A DNA stretch of 64,000 bases from Trematomus loennbergii (lineage: Eukaryota; Chordata; Actinopteri; Perciformes; Nototheniidae), in assembly GCA_012861695.1 (NCBI GenBank), contig JAAOOA010000002.1, forward strand, positions 37,326,347 to 37,390,346, in the 5' to 3' direction. This document shows, one piece after another, positions 63,765 through 64,000 of the stretch. How positions within the stretch are numbered: position 1 is the first letter of the stretch; each line of letters starts with the position of its first letter. Position numbers and translations under genes: made by a program. Below the pieces are notes generated by a model. It saw only the letters and a program-made list of their open reading frames with translations. It was not told where the DNA came from and searched no databases.

Positions 63765-64000
63765 ATAGCTGAGGATTCTGGGTAGTGTAGTGTCTTCGGC
63801 CATCCTAAACTCTGAACAAATATTTGTTTCTCCGAATCGAAGGGGAAAATTACAAAAGCATTATTTACAATCAATGTTGTGTAATTAACAAGGATAATCT
63901 GGTGTTTTTGAGTGATGAGTAGTGCAGATATCACTGTAAAATCAATCGACAGTAAGGAGAATACTTACTTCCGGGTGTAAAATCCTCCGTTATCCAATGG
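63765..64000 (-). repeat. Right inverted arm (truncated by window end)
   Basis: Reverse complement of the left arm, still matching at the last base of the window, so the arm certainly continues beyond it. Confidence 0.9.

Larger units (their letters stand above)
59758..64000. mobile_element. Fold-back (long inverted repeat) element, right side cut by window
   Basis: The left arm 59758-60009 and right arm 63765-64000 are reverse complements over about 236-252 nt with few differences. Examples: left gattttatttacagtgatat against right gattttacagtgatat, a 4-nt indel; left catcaactca against right catcactca. Shared blocks include ttggataacggaggatttta, cacccggaagtaagtattct, aacaccagattatccttg and ctacccagaatcctcagct. 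The right arm runs off the window, so the outer ends and target duplication cannot be seen. Removing the nested 2.2-kb hAT insertion leaves about 2 kb. No transposase frame is evident. Class is unknown. Confidence 0.82.

Overview
The window comes from a teleost fish genome. It holds the 3' two thirds of one large intron-rich gene on the plus strand, followed by intergenic DNA packed with fish-type DNA transposons. The teleost call rests on the gene's divergence from the mammalian protein and on repeat families typical of ray-finned fish (hAT miniature elements with 8-bp target duplications, and the 'TTTATCCAAAGCGACTTACA'-type dispersed repeat). Nothing suggests a prokaryote: coding blocks are short, bounded by AG/GT splice sites, and phase-compatible across introns.

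The gene is a teneurin, best matched to teneurin-4 (tenm4; Odz4/Ten-m4), a type II transmembrane adhesion receptor that binds latrophilins and other teneurins at synapses. Seventeen coding exons (W1 to W17 here) run from 1941 to 48499 and encode about 1,970 residues. In order they give EGF-like repeat 8, the Cys-rich region, the transthyretin-like and FN-plug domains, the NHL beta-propeller, the YD-repeat barrel with its Rhs-type core, and the C-terminal Tox-GHH-related/TCAP region ending in ...MRQSEMGRR. The N-terminal cytoplasmic part, membrane span and EGF1-7 lie upstream of the window. A 21-nt microexon (16791-16811) encodes the NKDFRH-type insert of the propeller, the known alternatively spliced teneurin site. 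A 3'UTR of about 2.1 kb follows, with several AATAAA signals.

The main oddity is three small coding frameshifts in otherwise highly conserved exons: 2 nt missing near 32207, 1 nt near 38482 and 1 nt near 41207. The first leads to a stop at 38427-38429 if spliced normally. Splice sites and the protein sequence on both sides are intact, so consensus or assembly error is the likeliest explanation, but a real allele or recent gene loss cannot be excluded from sequence alone.

Introns carry three hAT-type nonautonomous elements (13452-14162, 23144-24189, 32556-33144), and one of these keeps a piece of BED zinc-finger transposase. Downstream of the gene, 50.9-51.3 kb is another dispersed repeat. 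From 51.3 to 59.2 kb no gene is recognised. From about 59.2 kb to the window end is a nested mobile-element cluster: a fold-back element with inverted arms at least 236 bp long (59758-60009 and 63765-64000), into which a 2.2-kb hAT element inserted (60175-62381, perfect 8-bp duplication), into which a 1.1-kb TA-flanked element inserted (60788-61931). The right arm is cut by the window edge. No tRNA, rRNA, CRISPR array or second protein-coding gene was found.
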